13,946 nt of DNA, taken from positions 1 through 13,946 of the forward strand of contig CADCPP010000030.1 of NCBI GenBank assembly GCA_902803355.1, given 5' to 3'. Each line of letters opens with the position of its first letter. The stretch's first letter is position 1. The notes under the pieces were generated by a model. The model was not told the DNA's origin. It worked only from the letters and a program-made list of their open reading frames with translations, and searched no databases. Made by a program: the position numbers and the translations under genes. The DNA is from an uncultured Lachnospiraceae bacterium. GTDB lineage: Bacteria > Bacillota > Clostridia > Lachnospirales > Lachnospiraceae. This document shows, piece after piece, positions 13,221-13,946 of this stretch.

Positions 13221-13946
13221 ATGGAAAAGGCACAACTGAATCAATGCATGAATAAACTGCTCAGCATTGCAAGATCGAAAAAGAGCGTTCTTGATGTCAC
13301 CGATATCAACGAAACGTTTTCCGGCACGGATCTCTCACCCAGTGAGCTGGAGGAAGTGTATACCTTCCTGGAAGCCCATAATGTTGATGTGCTGCACGCC
13401 ATGACCGACGAACTCGCCCAGACAGAATCTCTGATCCTGGAAGACGAGGATGATTTTGACCCTGATGACAGTCTTGGCGAAGAAAACCTTTCCCTCGATG
13501 CGGTGGAGCTGCTGGAAGGGGTAGGGACCGAGGATCCCGTCAGAATGTATCTGAAGGAGATCGGCACGATTCCGCTGCTCTCGCCTGAAGAAGAACTGGA
13601 TCTTGCCGTGAAAAAGGCCGAGGGCGATGAAGACGCGAAAAACCGTCTGATCGAAGCCAACCTCCGCCTGGTCGTCAGTATTGCCAAACGCTATACCGGG
13701 CGCGGCATGAGCTTTCTGGATCTTGTTCAGGAAGGCAATCTCGGTCTGATCAAAGGCGTTGAAAAGTTTGATTATACCAAGGGCTATAAGCTCAGCACCT
13801 ACGCGACCTGGTGGATCAGACAGTCCGTAACCAGGGCGCTGGCCGATCAGGCAAGAACGATCCGTGGTCCCGTCCATATGGTCGAAACCATTAACAAGAT
13901 GAGCAAGATGCAGCGCAAGCTGACGCTGGAGCTTGGCTATGAACCG
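13221..13946 (+). CDS. rpoD: RpoD-family (primary-like) sigma factor, 3' partial
   Basis: First 242 residues; the gene runs off the window. GGAGG (13211-13215) sits 5 bases before ATG 13221. Residues 1-60 resemble region 1.1 (LLSIARSKKSVLDVTDINETF). An acidic stretch (about 70-95) follows, then region 1.2 (EDPVRMYLKEIGTIPLLSPEEE). Regions 2.1-2.4 follow (LIEANLRLVVSIAKRYTGRG, SFLDLVQEGNLGLIKGVEKFDY, LSTYATWWIRQSVTRALADQ). Region 3.0 is RTIRGPVHMVETINK, then MQRKLTLELGYEP. His219 and Glu222 match E. coli His455 and Glu458, which read the extended -10. Gly216 replaces the Ile of the usual RIPVHM. In Bacillota the primary sigma gene typically follows dnaG; here it follows a CPBP protease gene. 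It is either the vegetative sigma in a rearranged locus or a close primary-like paralogue. Region 4 is not visible. Confidence 0.88.
   Translation, partial: MEKAQLNQCMNKLLSIARSKKSVLDVTDINETFSGTDLSPSELEEVYTFLEAHNVDVLHAMTDELAQTESLILEDEDDFDPDDSLGEENLSLDAVELLEGVGTEDPVRMYLKEIGTIPLLSPEEELDLAVKKAEGDEDAKNRLIEANLRLVVSIAKRYTGRGMSFLDLVQEGNLGLIKGVEKFDYTKGYKLSTYATWWIRQSVTRALADQARTIRGPVHMVETINKMSKMQRKLTLELGYEP

Noticed and set aside
1..13946. CRISPR arrays, tRNA or rRNA genes, insertion sequences, prophage or integrase genes, toxin-antitoxin pairs.
   Set aside because: None were seen. No regularly spaced repeats, transposase motifs or tRNA-like cloverleaf were found, and nearly all bases are accounted for by housekeeping or regulatory genes.

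Overview
The window looks like a chromosomal segment of a low-to-moderate-GC Gram-positive bacterium, most likely a member of the Clostridia (Bacillota), perhaps Lachnospiraceae-like. This rests on gene content and signals: strong AGGAGG-type ribosome sites, sigma-A-type promoters, a class A penicillin-binding protein with a clostridial-style Cys-rich tail, a DUF4349 lipoprotein, a CPBP protease and an RpoD with Gram-positive features. Family assignment below class is inference. There are no tRNA or rRNA genes, CRISPR arrays, insertion sequences or phage genes. This is core or housekeeping DNA whose interest lies in unusual pairings and regulatory architecture.

Layout. (1) 1-1448 (+): 3' part of a class I lysyl-tRNA synthetase carrying a C-terminal MetG/Trbp111-type tRNA-binding domain. 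It converges through a bidirectional terminator (1465-1501) on (2) a 900-residue bifunctional class A PBP (1533-4235, -). (3) yigZ (IMPACT/UPF0029 family, 4399-5055, +) is divergent from the PBP, with a promoter for each in the 163-bp gap. (4) A DUF4349 lipoprotein gene (5021-6022, -) converges on yigZ and overlaps it by 35 bp. Each of this pair appears to have its intrinsic terminator inside the other's coding region. (5) A 256-bp AT-rich divergent control region (6023-6278), with a perfect 16-bp palindrome and a long nested dyad, separates it from an ECF sigma factor (6279-6758, +) and an overlapping single-pass membrane protein, a likely anti-sigma factor (6745-7515, +).

(6) A near-consensus promoter at 7525-7553 drives topB (topoisomerase III, 7591-9702), translationally coupled by ATGA overlap to a left-handed beta-helix GlmU-like acyltransferase (9699-10376). 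(7) A LysR-type regulator (10422-11369, -) converges on it across a strong GC-rich terminator. It is divergent from (8) a uridine kinase (11495-12124, +). (9) A 177-bp control region with three 7-bp half-sites at 9-bp pitch, a strong promoter and a terminator-like leader hairpin precedes a CPBP intramembrane protease gene (12302-13210). Only 10 bp separate that gene from (10) an RpoD-family sigma factor gene cut by the window end (13221-13946).

How it fits together. The best candidate for an undescribed system is the divergent DUF4349 lipoprotein / ECF sigma / non-zinc anti-sigma module, which looks like a self-contained envelope-sensing unit. Second is the CPBP-rpoD operon, where an RpoD-type sigma gene follows a membrane protease rather than dnaG and carries an Ile-to-Gly change in the normally near-invariant RIPVHM segment. 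All functions are inferred from sequence reading alone; no database search was run.
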